From the IMG/VR virus record IMGVR_UViG_3300025327_000143, positions 1-26,122 of that record: DNA of 26,122 nt; one strand, written 5' to 3'. Under the pieces are notes generated by a model, which was given only the letters and a program-made list of their open reading frames with translations, ran no database searches and was not told the DNA's origin. Below are positions 1-5,970 of this stretch, piece after piece; positions within the stretch are counted from its first letter, which is position 1, and every line of letters starts with the position of its first letter. The stretch comes from a virus. Made by a program: the position numbers and the translations under genes.

Positions 1-2
1 AT

Positions 3-221
3 CGCCCGATTCGGTTGAAAGGTAAGGCGATGAGCAGATTACGCCAGCAGGCTATGGACCGGGACAGGTGCTGCGTAGATTGCGGATCGGCTTGGTGGCT
101 GGAACTGAGCCACGACGTACCCAGGGGGCGAGGCGGGTCAGACGTGCTTTCTAATGTCAAGATGCGCTGCAAAAAATGTCATATCCGCCGCGATCTCCAC
201 GGCCAGGATGGACACTACTGA
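3..221 (+). CDS. HNH endonuclease, 5' end cut by window edge
   Basis: Small HNH nuclease that would nick or cut DNA; in phages such genes often sit near packaging genes or act as homing-type nucleases. The reading frame is open to the left edge. Translating from base 3 gives RPIRLKGKAMSRLRQQ, a typical lead-in to the HNH core, so the real start probably lies upstream and the ATG at 30 is internal. Two CxxC knuckles (CVDC and CKKCH) bracket the ELSHD motif that carries the catalytic His, and a second His follows in the last knuckle. The stop overlaps the next start (TGATG at 219-223). The family call is firm; its role is inferred. Confidence 0.85.
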   Translation, partial: RPIRLKGKAMSRLRQQAMDRDRCCVDCGSAWWLELSHDVPRGRGGSDVLSNVKMRCKKCHIRRDLHGQDGHY

Positions 222-586
222 TGGGCATAAAGGACTTAGCGAACGCAAACAGGCTCCGTTACCGGCTGGATGGGTGCCTAGACCCTATCATCCAGGGCAA
301 GTTCGGGCACCTGTACGAGCACAGTCCCTCTCAGTTGGGAGTTTGTCTGGAGCATCCGGTAAATTCCAAGGTAGGCATATGCACCATGCGGCGTCGGATG
401 CGCCAATTAGACGCCTTGGGGCTCCAGAATCGCCAGAAAGCAGAGTCGGAGGGTACATGGCTACTGCCATTGGATTCGGACGCTGAAAGGGCCTTGGTGG
501 CGCAAGTTCTCAAGATTGCAGGCATACGGAAGATTCGCAAGGCGACTGGCAGGCCATTCCAAAAGGTGGTGCAGGCATGTACGTAA
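221..586 (+). CDS. Hypothetical protein, 121 aa
   Basis: Unrecognised small protein. I chose the ATG at 221 because it overlaps the HNH stop (TGATG); an in-frame start at 176 would run 45 bases into the HNH gene. The C-terminal half is basic (KIRKATGRPFQKVV), and an Arg-rich patch (MRRRMRQ) sits near residue 50, which would suit nucleic-acid binding, but no family is visible. The downstream start at 577 overlaps its end by 10 bases, as expected for a translationally coupled string. Confidence 0.6.
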   Translation: MGIKDLANANRLRYRLDGCLDPIIQGKFGHLYEHSPSQLGVCLEHPVNSKVGICTMRRRMRQLDALGLQNRQKAESEGTWLLPLDSDAERALVAQVLKIAGIRKIRKATGRPFQKVVQACT

Positions 587-732
587 CGATTCGCAGGTGC
601 GAGCTGATGTACCGTGCCGTCCGTATGTGGCCGAGTCTGGACCGTTCCGGCAACGGCGACTTCATCCTGGACATCGGCAGGGTCAGGATTCGGGTCAATG
701 TCAGCCTGCGAAGGTGGCGATCATGGGCATGA
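577..732 (+). CDS. Hypothetical basic mini-protein, 51 aa
   Basis: ATG at 577 lies inside the end of the previous gene and the frame runs to TGA at 730-732. The product is short and Arg-rich (MYVTIRRCELMYRAVRMW at the start, SLRRWRSWA at the end) and is probably a beta-strand protein with a central GNGDFILDIGRVRIRV stretch. It fills an otherwise empty gap between two overlapping genes, which supports it. I recognise no family. Its end overlaps the start of the next gene by 10 bases. Confidence 0.5.
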   Translation: MYVTIRRCELMYRAVRMWPSLDRSGNGDFILDIGRVRIRVNVSLRRWRSWA

Positions 733-971
733 AGCGCATCACACGTAGTTACGTCGAGCAGCTAGAATGGCTCCTGTACGAATGTTTGGTGGAGCTGTCC
801 TATGCCCAGGAAGCCGAAATCTTAGAATTGGTGGCGAGTGCAAAAGGCAAGGAATTGGTTAGCATGGGCATGGGCGTACTAGGGCTGACCGATCTGAGCG
901 CCGACAGTATCAAGATGGCCGAACGGAACGCGCCTCTGCCAGACGCGACCGGATTTAGCGGAGAGGAATGA
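723..971 (+). CDS. Hypothetical protein, 82 aa
   Basis: Starts at ATG 723 with AAGGTGG just upstream; ATG 729 is an alternative. The protein looks helical in its first half (RSYVEQLEWLLYECLVEL), with a Met/Gly segment in the middle and an acidic tail ending SGEE. No family recognised. It is the last gene of the first overlapping string: a 141-base gap with a strong hairpin (973-1007) follows its stop. Confidence 0.6.
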   Translation: MGMKRITRSYVEQLEWLLYECLVELSYAQEAEILELVASAKGKELVSMGMGVLGLTDLSADSIKMAERNAPLPDATGFSGEE

Positions 972-972
972 G

Positions 973-1007
973 TTTGCAGCGCGGCCTTGCACAGGCCGCG
1001 CTGTGAA
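973..1007 (+). terminator. Strong GC hairpin after the first gene string
   Basis: A perfect 10-bp stem, CAGCGCGGCC at 977-986 with GGCCGCGCTG at 994-1003, closes a 7-base loop (TTGCACA). G-U and A-U pairs can extend it to about 14 pairs. It begins two bases after a stop codon and is followed by a 100-base gap, as a transcript end or RNA-processing site would be. There is no U-run after it, so a classic intrinsic terminator is not proven. Confidence 0.5.
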
Positions 1008-1112
1008 AGGCCGGGCTGGAGCCGACAGAGATCGGATAACGCCAGTGATGCGGGTCAGGCTACCCGCCACGGCTTCGCAGCCGACCAGCCCCTAGCCGAT
1101 TAGGAGGATGAG

Positions 1113-1307
1113 ATGAACCCTGACGATAAAGCGTGGATAGACAGTGCCTCGTATGAATCGCTATTGGACCGATGGAGAAACGCGCCCATCGGAAGCCGCT
1201 GGTTTATCGGCGACTTGGGCACCTATTTGGCCGCAGTGTTGGCCCGCAAACGCGAGGAAGTTGGTAATGCGGAGCACGTTCGGGCAAGTAAGAACATCGG
1301 ATGGTGA
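1113..1307 (+). CDS. Small conserved phage protein, 64 aa
   Basis: Excellent start site: TTAGGAGGATGAG ends directly at the ATG. The protein has the pattern W-I-D-x-A-S-Y-E-x-L-L-x-R-W-R near the N-terminus, G-D-x-G-x-Y in the middle and a C-terminal H-V-x-A-S-K-x-I-G-W. I know this arrangement from many small unannotated phage and bacterial proteins, usually 60-70 aa, of unknown function. Length is complete for that group. The same start-site block is reused at 1322. Confidence 0.8.
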   Translation: MNPDDKAWIDSASYESLLDRWRNAPIGSRWFIGDLGTYLAAVLARKREEVGNAEHVRASKNIGW

Positions 1308-1335
1308 ATGGCCCTACCCTGATTAGGAGGATGAG

Positions 1336-1551
1336 ATGGCGAAGTTTCAGAAACCAAGGCTTCTGTCTGATAAGGAAATGAACATCATCCGAGGCAAGGC
1401 AATTGTGGGCCACGCCAGCGCAACCGAGTTGATGTCCGCATTTAGTCATTGGGACATCATTGAAATGAGGATGGATGAAATGGACGGTGAGGACTTCTTT
1501 GGCACAGAAGGCTGGCGACACTATTTCGATATACCAGAGCACGATAAATGA
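1336..1551 (+). CDS. Hypothetical protein, 71 aa
   Basis: Starts behind GATTAGGAGGATGAG, an exact copy of the block before the gene at 1113. The product is Met-rich in its second half (MRMDEMDGED) and acidic towards the end, and shows no family I recognise. It is a separate cistron with a 28-base gap upstream and a 41-base gap downstream, unlike the overlapping genes further right. Confidence 0.6.
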   Translation: MAKFQKPRLLSDKEMNIIRGKAIVGHASATELMSAFSHWDIIEMRMDEMDGEDFFGTEGWRHYFDIPEHDK

Positions 1552-1592
1552 GCGCAGCCTCTACCCGACCAGGGAGAGAGTGAGATGAGACG

Positions 1593-1850
1593 ATGGGTGA
1601 ATATACGGTAGCAACCGTTGCTTTTGAAACGCATGTAGACCGTGGCTTTGCAGTCAAAGCTAGTTATCTAAAGGAGCCGAATCAGGCGGATGCGCTGGTC
1701 GAGCTTTTTAAGGATGGGCAACTCCATCGTCAGTTTTTCTTCCCGGCTTATAAGATTTGGAACATTGCTGCCCATCTCAGCGACATTGTGGATTCAGAGT
1801 TAGGCGGAAACGAAGACGGTTACGGTATAGCAGCATCGCACGGATTCTAA
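1593..1850 (+). CDS. Hypothetical protein, 85 aa
   Basis: ATG at 1593 follows GGGAGAGAGTGAG with rather long spacing. A nearer ATG at 1585 gives only a 9-codon frame, so 1593 is preferred. The product resembles a small alpha/beta fold: strands YTVATVAFETH and FAVKASYL, then a helix-rich end with DALVELFKDG and IWNIAAHLSDIVDS. No family recognised. The stop overlaps a possible ATG of the next gene (TAATG at 1848-1852). Confidence 0.6.
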   Translation: MGEYTVATVAFETHVDRGFAVKASYLKEPNQADALVELFKDGQLHRQFFFPAYKIWNIAAHLSDIVDSELGGNEDGYGIAASHGF

Positions 1851-1897
1851 TGGACCAGCCCCGACCCACTCTGCCAGCAAGTAAGAAAGGTGACCAA

Positions 1898-2245
1898 GTG
1901 AGCATCCTGTCGAAAGAAGCATGTGAGCTTCTACGGGTATTTGTAGAGAGTGGCAGTCAATTCGCCGGTTCTAGGGCTAATGCGAAAGATGCGCTTGACA
2001 CTATAGACACCCTCCGCACTGAGAACGAGCAGCTAATCGAGGCTGGCAAACAGTTGGGCTTAGAACTTGCCCAGGCGAACGAGCGCATCGCGCTAGAAGA
2101 TAATTTCATCAGGAATTGCACAGATGAAGTCACGCGCCTGACTATGGGAGACGAACAACGGGTGCGAGACATCGCCAAACGAGACATGCGAATTGGGGAA
2201 TTAGAAGTGGAGATTGCTACGCTGCGAGGCTCCGATGGCGCGTAA
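1898..2245 (+). CDS. Coiled-coil hypothetical protein, about 115 aa
   Basis: Long helical protein with heptad-like stretches (IDTLRTENEQLIEAGKQLGL; ELEVEIATLR), likely a coiled coil over most of its length. I prefer the GTG at 1898, which has AAAGGTGA seven bases upstream. An ATG at 1850 would add 16 residues but lacks a Shine-Dalgarno sequence, and bases 1850-1897 resemble the gene spacers at 1082 and 1568. Proteins of this build are common in phage early regions. No function can be assigned. Confidence 0.6.
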   Translation: MSILSKEACELLRVFVESGSQFAGSRANAKDALDTIDTLRTENEQLIEAGKQLGLELAQANERIALEDNFIRNCTDEVTRLTMGDEQRVRDIAKRDMRIGELEVEIATLRGSDGA

Positions 2246-2441
2246 TCTAGGGATGCATTTCTATCGCACGGATGCGATAACGCACCAGCAGGCCCGTGAA
2301 GCGGCACAACGATTTATAGATGCGGCGTTTCGCAATTCACACAAGCCTCAGCCTCGGTTTACCATTCCAGTCGAGGCCGACAATGACGATGTGCTGCTCA
2401 TGGACTACATTACGCAGCGGGAGATGAGTGATGGCACGTAA
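2235..2441 (+). CDS. Hypothetical protein, 68 aa
   Basis: ATG at 2235 lies inside the end of the previous gene with GAGG eight bases upstream. The product has a helix (HQQAREAAQRFIDAAF) followed by RFTIPVEADNDDVLLMDYI, perhaps one strand pair. No family recognised. Its last codons overlap the next start at 2431 by 11 bases. Confidence 0.55.
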   Translation: MARNLGMHFYRTDAITHQQAREAAQRFIDAAFRNSHKPQPRFTIPVEADNDDVLLMDYITQREMSDGT

Positions 2442-3102
2442 ACCACAAACAGAATGGGAGAGGTTCATCAGCGATGCGCGCAGGCGTAAGCTGGAGGCTA
2501 AGGAATATAACAAGTTGGCTGCCCAGGAGAAGAAGATATTGGCGACACGAAGGTTCGGGAAGGAAGCCATGACTATCGAACAGCGGCGTCAAGAACTTCT
2601 ACCCTGCACCTGTGGCGTCACGTTTAAGGACGGCAGCCATGCGCACGACTGCGCCAGTAACTTCCGTGACGATGTGGCAGAGTTTGTACAGGCGGCGATT
2701 GCAGCCGAACTGAGGGCGGCGGCTGACTGTGTGCCATTACAGGCCAGCCGTTGGCCTGGATGGTCCAATGACAAGTTAGAAGGCTGGAAGCATTACGCTA
2801 TCGCAAAAGCACGCGAGTTCATTCTCGCCCGCATCTCCCCCGACGCGTACCTGGCGCTTTATAAGATGCTGACAGAAGCACGCAACGAAATGTTGCGTTC
2901 AGTTACGGCCAGCATACGAGAATATCCGAATGGTGCCTGTGACATTGAGGTAGGAAAGGCGCTTGATGGAATGCTCACTGAGGTCCGGTTGGAAGAAGCG
3001 AAGTGGTGGAAGTTCAATGTTGTGTTGGATGTTCTCAGCCATGACCGCATCGTCGTAGAGCGTATCGCCCAACTAGAGGCCGGCGTGAAGGAGAAAACAT
3101 GA
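2431..3102 (+). CDS. Hypothetical protein with central Cys/His cluster, 223 aa
   Basis: The largest gene of the left region. ATG 2431 follows GGGAGATGAGTG. Residues 1-50 are highly charged and helical. A Cys/His cluster follows near residues 56-75 (LPCTCGVTF, then HAHDC), which could bind a metal. The remainder is helical, with SPDAYLALYKMLTEARNEML and a C-terminal VERIAQLEAGVKEK. An internal ATG at 2569 could start a shorter form just before the Cys cluster. Function unknown. The stop overlaps the next ATG (ATGA). Confidence 0.6.
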   Translation: MARKPQTEWERFISDARRRKLEAKEYNKLAAQEKKILATRRFGKEAMTIEQRRQELLPCTCGVTFKDGSHAHDCASNFRDDVAEFVQAAIAAELRAAADCVPLQASRWPGWSNDKLEGWKHYAIAKAREFILARISPDAYLALYKMLTEARNEMLRSVTASIREYPNGACDIEVGKALDGMLTEVRLEEAKWWKFNVVLDVLSHDRIVVERIAQLEAGVKEKT

Positions 3103-3497
3103 ACGACCCGATAGAACAACTAGACGCCCTGCGAAGCTGCATACTAAACGCGGCGTGTAGGACCGGCGATAAGGACGAGGCATTAGAGCGGCTGAACAAT
3201 TTTGAATCGGAACTCCAATCCCGTCTGGAGCAGGTGAAGGCAGCGGGGTGTGCGGCGACGATTGAGGAGTGCATTGACGCGGCGGTAGGATGGCTCAACC
3301 TAAACCACAGCAACCCACTGGAAGTACGTCCATCTCTTGTAGCCGAGATGCGCCAGCGCGCATACCATGACCACTCGGCCTTGGACGCGGAGATTGAACG
3401 TGCCGTGAAGCCGCTGCGGGGGGCGCTGAAAGAAATACGTCGGCGAACTGATGAGGCTAAAACCATAGCTTATATTGATTTAATCCTGCGCCCGTAG
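3099..3497 (+). CDS. Helical hypothetical protein, 132 aa
   Basis: ATG 3099 overlaps the previous stop and follows GGAG. It is mostly helical and carries the segment ESELQSRLEQVKAAG, closely matched by ESNLQARLTQVKAEA in the next gene, so the two share a module. A second helical block (LDAEIERAVKPLRGALKEI) lies near the C-terminus. No family recognised. Such mix-and-match helical proteins are common in phage early regions and tell little about function. Confidence 0.6.
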   Translation: MNDPIEQLDALRSCILNAACRTGDKDEALERLNNFESELQSRLEQVKAAGCAATIEECIDAAVGWLNLNHSNPLEVRPSLVAEMRQRAYHDHSALDAEIERAVKPLRGALKEIRRRTDEAKTIAYIDLILRP

Positions 3498-3520
3498 ACC
3501 GGAGCTAAGGAGGGAAAGCT

Positions 3521-3853
3521 GTGAGCGACAAAACTTTCAAGATAGATGCAGAAGGCGACACGGTTTACGTGATGGATAACACACACTACTGTGAGAACGT
3601 GAAAGCAGTTGTGCTGTTCCCGGAGTCTGCTTGCATATGCGGCGATGAGCTAGTGTACACCGAATCCAACCTCCAAGCCCGCCTCACCCAAGTAAAGGCG
3701 GAGGCGTATCGACGGTGTGCCGCCGAAATCTTTTGGAATTGGGTGGACAAACTCCCCAATGACACAGCGTTCCAAGTGCAAGTAACTATTGAAGGATGGG
3801 CTAATGACGCCGAGCGCCCGCAGACCGCCAGCGCGGGGGAGGAGGAACGGTGA
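3521..3853 (+). CDS. Hypothetical protein, 110 aa
   Basis: GTG start at 3521 behind a very good AAGGAGGG. The first 45 residues look beta-rich (TFKIDAEGDTVYVMDN) and contain CICGDE. The middle holds the module ESNLQARLTQVKAEAYRRCA shared with the gene before it. The tail (PQTASAGEEER) is encoded by a spacer-like stretch carrying the GGAGGAGGAA ribosome site of the next gene. No function assigned. Confidence 0.6.
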   Translation: MSDKTFKIDAEGDTVYVMDNTHYCENVKAVVLFPESACICGDELVYTESNLQARLTQVKAEAYRRCAAEIFWNWVDKLPNDTAFQVQVTIEGWANDAERPQTASAGEEER

Positions 3854-4065
3854 GTATCCGCAGCAATACAAAACTGATTCCATTTAGCCGTAAGATTCCA
3901 CCGTGCAGCAAGTGTGGGTCGCTCAAAGTCAAACGCTCATTCTGCACCGGCGATTACGGAGATTGCAGTGATGTGCTGTACGCTGATGAGACGAGGGGCA
4001 AAGAGCATCACGACCTGAATTGCCAAGAATGCGGCCACGAACGCTACATGCGAGTGAAGCCATGA
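3850..4065 (+). CDS. Zinc-ribbon mini-protein, 71 aa
   Basis: GTG start overlaps the previous stop (GTGA) and follows GGGGGAGGAGGAAC. Two knuckles, C19-x2-C22 and C58-x2-C61, flank a central loop with two more Cys and a His pair, which is the pattern of a zinc ribbon with a long insert. The protein is probably a small metal-stabilised fold that binds nucleic acid or protein. No specific family. It is the first of a run of such proteins in this region. Confidence 0.65.
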   Translation: MSIRSNTKLIPFSRKIPPCSKCGSLKVKRSFCTGDYGDCSDVLYADETRGKEHHDLNCQECGHERYMRVKP

Positions 4066-4265
4066 CCCACCCATCCAAACCGGCGCGGCGAGGGCGGGGT
4101 AAGTGTAGCTGTCCGATCTACTGCAAATACTGCGGGGCCAAGCTACGGAGAGATTTAGTCGGCCATCTATGTCCGACACGGAATTGCCAGTGGGAGCATG
4201 GAGTGAGGGGCTGCGATCTATACAAGAGCGCCGCCCAGCAACGCGGTGGAAGGAAGGGGAAGTGA
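4062..4265 (+). CDS. Cys-rich zinc-binding mini-protein, 67 aa
   Basis: ATG 4062 overlaps the previous stop. The N-terminus is basic (MTHPSKPARRGRGK), then six Cys at 15, 17, 21, 24, 37 and 42 with nearby His suggest one or two zinc sites. The C-terminus AAQQRGGRKGK is encoded by a 30-bp stretch that recurs exactly at the end of the gene at 4745, and the two genes also match at their N-termini, while the middles differ. The basic ends suggest nucleic-acid binding; function unknown. Confidence 0.6.
   Translation: MTHPSKPARRGRGKCSCPIYCKYCGAKLRRDLVGHLCPTRNCQWEHGVRGCDLYKSAAQQRGGRKGK
4228..4257 (+). repeat. 30-bp gene-end repeat, copy 1
   Basis: Bases 4228-4257 are identical to 4926-4955. Each copy encodes the last residues of one small gene (AAQQRGGRK) and also supplies the GGAAGGAAGG ribosome site for the gene that follows, so the repeat is both a protein tail and a translation-start element. 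Confidence 0.9.
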
Positions 4266-4501
4266 GGAATCACTACCCATTGGCTGTAATTGCTGGAAAT
4301 TGGCATCAGTTTAGAATGTACTGCCGGGACAACAATATTGGCCCGCAAGATGCCGTGTACGTCGAGAGCAAACAGGCTATTGCTGGCTACCGTTTCCGTG
4401 AAGTCATCACGATTGGAACTTACTTTACCCGCGACGATTGGCGTGAACTTATGGATTATGCACAGGCCTGCCCCGACCCCCGACGCCAGGAGCAGCAATG
4501 A
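4262..4501 (+). CDS. Hypothetical protein, 79 aa
   Basis: I place the start at GTG 4262, which overlaps the previous stop (GTGA) and has GGAAGGAAGGGGAA upstream; the longer frame back to 4169 would overlap that gene by almost 100 bases. The product is probably alpha/beta: HYPLAVIAGNWHQFRMYCRD, then DAVYVES and a strand plus YFTRDDWRELMDYA. The tail PDPRRQEQQ comes from the shared linker DNA. No family recognised. Confidence 0.6.
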   Translation: MRNHYPLAVIAGNWHQFRMYCRDNNIGPQDAVYVESKQAIAGYRFREVITIGTYFTRDDWRELMDYAQACPDPRRQEQQ

Positions 4502-4752
4502 GTGAGTGGGGCGAAGAGTTCTACGATGACGAGGATGTTACCGACCCCGATTATGAAGAGGACAACGAAGAGTTTGAATGTGGGGCCTATCGTGGCATGG
4601 ATCACAAGCTGCTCGGATGTTCAATGGCGGGCTCGGAAGAATGCGACTTCGAGTGCTCGTTCAGAGAAACCGTTGAGCGTTCACTAAGAGCGCAAGCTGG
4701 ATGGCAGAAGAGAAAGGCTCGCGTGCGTGACACCAGGAGCAGCCATGAGTGA
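4498..4752 (+). CDS. Acidic hypothetical protein, 84 aa
   Basis: ATG 4498 overlaps the previous stop (ATGA) and has CAGGAG upstream. The first 30 residues are extremely acidic (EEFYDDEDVTDPDYEEDNEE), followed by a Cys-containing middle (CGAYRG, LLGCSM, CDFECSF) that may bind metal, and a basic end. A strongly acidic small phage protein can mimic DNA or bind basic host proteins, but that is only a possibility here. No family recognised. Confidence 0.6.
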   Translation: MSEWGEEFYDDEDVTDPDYEEDNEEFECGAYRGMDHKLLGCSMAGSEECDFECSFRETVERSLRAQAGWQKRKARVRDTRSSHE

Positions 4753-4963
4753 GCCATCCAGCCCAAAGCGGCGAGGGCGGATCGGCAGGATATGGGTAGA
4801 GTGCCCGAAGCAACATGTGAATCTGCGAGCAACATTAAGAGAAACTGGAGACAAGTGTCCGCAATGCGGCTCCCGTAAGTTTCATTATGTCGTTAGTCCT
4901 GAGTTTGGAGTGAGAGTAATCGGGCGCGCCGCCCAGCAACGCGGTGGAAGGAAGGCGAAATGA
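4745..4963 (+). CDS. Zinc-ribbon mini-protein with basic ends, 72 aa
   Basis: ATG 4745 follows CCAGGAGCAGCC. The basic N-terminus MSEPSSPKRRGRIGR resembles that of the gene at 4062, and the C-terminus AAQQRGGRKAK is the same module. Between them lie C20, H24, C38 and C41, a plausible zinc ribbon. The gene seems to share its end modules with 4062 while carrying a different core. Probably a nucleic-acid-binding protein; not assigned to a family. Confidence 0.6.
   Translation: MSEPSSPKRRGRIGRIWVECPKQHVNLRATLRETGDKCPQCGSRKFHYVVSPEFGVRVIGRAAQQRGGRKAK
4926..4955 (+). repeat. 30-bp gene-end repeat, copy 2
   Basis: Identical to 4228-4257. It encodes the same protein tail and is followed by CGAAATGAG where copy 1 has GGAAGTGAG, so the downstream genes start with ATG and GTG respectively at the same distance. 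Confidence 0.9.
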
Positions 4964-5190
4964 GAGTTAGGAAGTGCAAGTTGTGCGGCCTAGCCAGCAA
5001 TAAAGGCGGTCACAGACCTGGCTGGCACCGGAAGCTAAAGGGGCACGTCCATCTGTTCTGCCTGAGAATGTATCGCAAGGGTTACGAAGATGCGGGCGTG
5101 AATGCGCTAATGGGCATCATCACGAGGAAATCCATTTGGCGGCCCGTGACCCCCGACGCCAGGAGCAAGGAGGAGAGCGATCAGCCATGA
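4960..5190 (+). CDS. Cys/His mini-protein, 76 aa
   Basis: ATG 4960 overlaps the previous stop and uses the GGAAGGAAGG of the 30-bp repeat. Residues 1-40 contain C6-x2-C9, several His (18, 23, 29, 31) and C34, which can make a small zinc finger of the CC-HC kind. The body is basic (GWHRKLKGH). The tail PDARSKEESDQP is linker-encoded and matches the ARSKE tail of the gene at 5411. Function unknown, nucleic-acid binding likely. Confidence 0.6.
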   Translation: MRVRKCKLCGLASNKGGHRPGWHRKLKGHVHLFCLRMYRKGYEDAGVNALMGIITRKSIWRPVTPDARSKEESDQP

Positions 5191-5414
5191 GTGACCTATA
5201 TGTTGATGCGAAGTGCAATCCAAAAGGCGTAGACAGTACATTGAATCAAATGGGTGCAGCCCTGATTCAGAATTCAGACGGCAGCTATCTATTGGAAAAT
5301 GGCTGCTATGTTATGCGGATTCTAGGCGACCCCGGTTACGTGCGATTCGCCTGTGAGCATCAAGGCTATTGCAGGATTATTGGTGAGCGGCCCGTGCGCC
5401 AGGAGCAGCCATGA
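5187..5414 (+). CDS. Hypothetical protein, 75 aa
   Basis: ATG 5187 overlaps the previous stop and follows AGGAGCAAGGAGGAG with long spacing. The product appears to be a small beta protein (GAALIQNSDGSYLLENGCYV, then VRFACEHQGYCRIIG) with four Cys that could bind metal. The tail RPVRQEQP comes from the shared linker. No family recognised. Confidence 0.6.
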   Translation: MSDLYVDAKCNPKGVDSTLNQMGAALIQNSDGSYLLENGCYVMRILGDPGYVRFACEHQGYCRIIGERPVRQEQP

Positions 5415-5560
5415 GCGCAAGCTTTAGTTGGCAAGGATTCGGATTTGGACTCTGGCGCAATCGTGTCTACCCGGAGCTGGTCATTTGGACACTGGCCATT
5501 GGTCCGCTTACGATTCACATACAGCGTTACGCCAGGAGCAAGGAGGCCTACGATCAATGA
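5411..5560 (+). CDS. Hypothetical mini-protein, 49 aa
   Basis: ATG 5411 overlaps the previous stop (ATGA) behind CCAGGAGCAGCC; the frame ends at TGA 5558-5560, which overlaps the next ATG at 5557. The protein begins with an aromatic/Gly stretch (MSASFSWQGFGFGLW) followed by LVIWTLAIGPLTI, a short hydrophobic segment that could touch a membrane. It ends in the linker tail ARSKEAYDQ. The perfect fit between two overlapping neighbours is the main support. Confidence 0.6.
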   Translation: MSASFSWQGFGFGLWRNRVYPELVIWTLAIGPLTIHIQRYARSKEAYDQ

Positions 5561-5754
5561 CATCAGGGATGGTATTTGAGATGTGTGAGGGGAACGGGGA
5601 TGTCTGGGAACATCCTCCAGCGAAGATGCAACTTCTTGGCCCAAACAAAGGGAATGTCATTGGCTGGTGGTATGTGTGCCCATTCCCATTGTGCACCATT
5701 AGCCGCTGTGTGCTCACGATTCCCGCAAAGGAGGCTGAAGATTCGTTGCCCTGA
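5557..5754 (+). CDS. Hypothetical protein, 65 aa
   Basis: ATG 5557 overlaps the previous stop and has AAGGAGG about 10 bases upstream. The sequence contains GNVIGWWYVCPFPLCTIS, beta-like with two Cys, and a further Cys pair at either side (MCEG, SRCVL). It could be a small metal-stabilised beta fold. No family recognised. Its end overlaps the NrdR-like gene. Confidence 0.55.
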   Translation: MTSGMVFEMCEGNGDVWEHPPAKMQLLGPNKGNVIGWWYVCPFPLCTISRCVLTIPAKEAEDSLP

Positions 5755-5956
5755 CTGCCGTGCCCCGCATGTGCGAACGATAGACACCCGCGAGCGGTGC
5801 GGGGGAGCCATCATCAGGCGCAAGCATAAGTGCCGCAAGTGCGGAGAGAAGTTTGTCAGCTTCGAGCGAATCATCGGCAAACGTCAACCTATAGACGTTT
5901 CAGACGATAAGTCATTGAAAGCGCTTGACCCGCCCGCCAGTCCACGCCGAAACTGA
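5708..5956 (+). CDS. NrdR-type zinc-ribbon protein without ATP cone
   Basis: The core reads IRCPDCRAPHVRTIDTRE, then AIIRRKHKCRKCGEKFVSFE: two CxxC knuckles, D-T-R, I-R-R and F-x-x-F/Y-E-R in the order seen in the N-terminal zinc ribbon of NrdR, the repressor of ribonucleotide reductase genes. The ATP-cone domain that follows in NrdR is absent, so this is a stand-alone DNA-binding ribbon, as known from some phages. The start is uncertain: GTG 5708 is in frame, but the AAGGAGG at 5728-5734 would better serve a rare start at ATT 5741. Probably a transcription regulator. Confidence 0.65.
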   Translation: MCSRFPQRRLKIRCPDCRAPHVRTIDTRERCGGAIIRRKHKCRKCGEKFVSFERIIGKRQPIDVSDDKSLKALDPPASPRRN

Positions 5957-5970
5957 CCTTGGACGTAGGG

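Larger units (their letters stand above)
4486..5540 (+). repeat. Five-copy CCAGGAGCA start-site linker family
   Basis: The word CCAGGAGCA occurs at 4486, 4733, 5159, 5399 and 5532, each time within the last codons of one small gene and just before the start of the next. Two copies (5159, 5532) continue with AGGAGG and a GATCA-containing stretch; the other three run almost straight into CATGAG or AATGAG. Flanks are also shared, for example CGGCCCGTG before the third and fourth copies. The linker provides the Shine-Dalgarno sequence and is read in different frames as different protein tails. Confidence 0.85.

Noticed and set aside
1850-1897. N-terminal extension of the coiled-coil gene from ATG 1850
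   Set aside because: No ribosome site there, and the DNA resembles intergenic spacers elsewhere in the window; the GTG at 1898 has a good site.
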